From an uncultured Halomicronema sp. (GTDB lineage Bacteria; Cyanobacteriota; Cyanobacteriia; Phormidesmidales; Phormidesmidaceae): 5,403 bases of DNA. Position 1 is the stretch's first letter, and the number at the start of each line of letters is the position of its first letter. The DNA is taken from the NCBI GenBank assembly GCA_937897665.1, contig CALCPB010000319.1:1-5403 (forward strand), read 5' to 3'. Positions 5,354 to 5,403 of this stretch are shown piece by piece. A model generated the notes under the pieces. It saw only the letters and a list, made by a program, of their open reading frames with translations, did no database searches and was not told where the DNA came from. The position numbers were made by a program, and so were the translations under genes.

Positions 5354-5403
5354 CGATTTAACGCTGTCTCCCCCAGATCAAAATAAGGTAAAAGTTGATT
5401 ACG

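Noticed and set aside
5388..5402. NtcA-like site GTA-N9-TAC upstream of the beta subunit gene
   Set aside because: NtcA sites are GTA-N8-TAC; the spacing here is one base too long and no promoter -10 box is evident at the expected distance. It would be attractive for a nitrogen gene but is not supported.

Overview
The window looks like chromosomal DNA from a cyanobacterium. The cyanobacterial HIP1 octamer GCGATCGC occurs at least ten times in 5.4 kb, where chance predicts about 0.1. The genes also resemble cyanobacterial types: a beta-alpha ordered nitrile hydratase operon and an ATPase/TPR-type pair. All recognised genes lie on the minus strand, so transcription runs from high to low coordinates. 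A genus cannot be read from the sequence.

Right part (5353 to about 2815): a nitrile hydratase operon in the order beta subunit, alpha subunit, accessory protein, followed by the remains of a HupE/UreJ-type metal permease gene. The alpha subunit carries the cobalt-type centre VCTLCSCYPW. The gene order and the small P14K-like accessory protein agree with a cobalt enzyme, which turns nitriles into amides. HupE/UreJ proteins are membrane permeases for nickel or cobalt, so the fourth gene plausibly once supplied the metal.

That permease gene is broken in at least three ways. A reading-frame change lies near 3165-3180. A 182-bp palindromic MITE-like element (2876-3057) is inserted at the codons following the FHGYT motif, flanked by 6-bp TAGGTA duplications. 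The 3' part is missing. Removing the element plus one TAGGTA copy restores the HupE reading FHGYTYGEAIVGA. This is the most informative observation in the window.

Middle part (2792 to 1952): a GNAT acetyltransferase of the BltD/PaiA polyamine-acetyltransferase type, then a 382-bp non-coding gap. The gap holds a perfect 21-bp inverted repeat with one HIP1 octamer in each arm, plus smaller inverted repeats that could be operators.

Left part (1951 to 1): two genes overlapping by 14 bp. The first is a complete P-loop ATPase of 428 residues with clear Walker A and B motifs. The second runs off the window and has an NTPase-like fold without a visible Walker A, leading into what looks like the start of a TPR region. 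The pair resembles cyanobacterial STAND-like signalling or conflict modules; the function is unknown.
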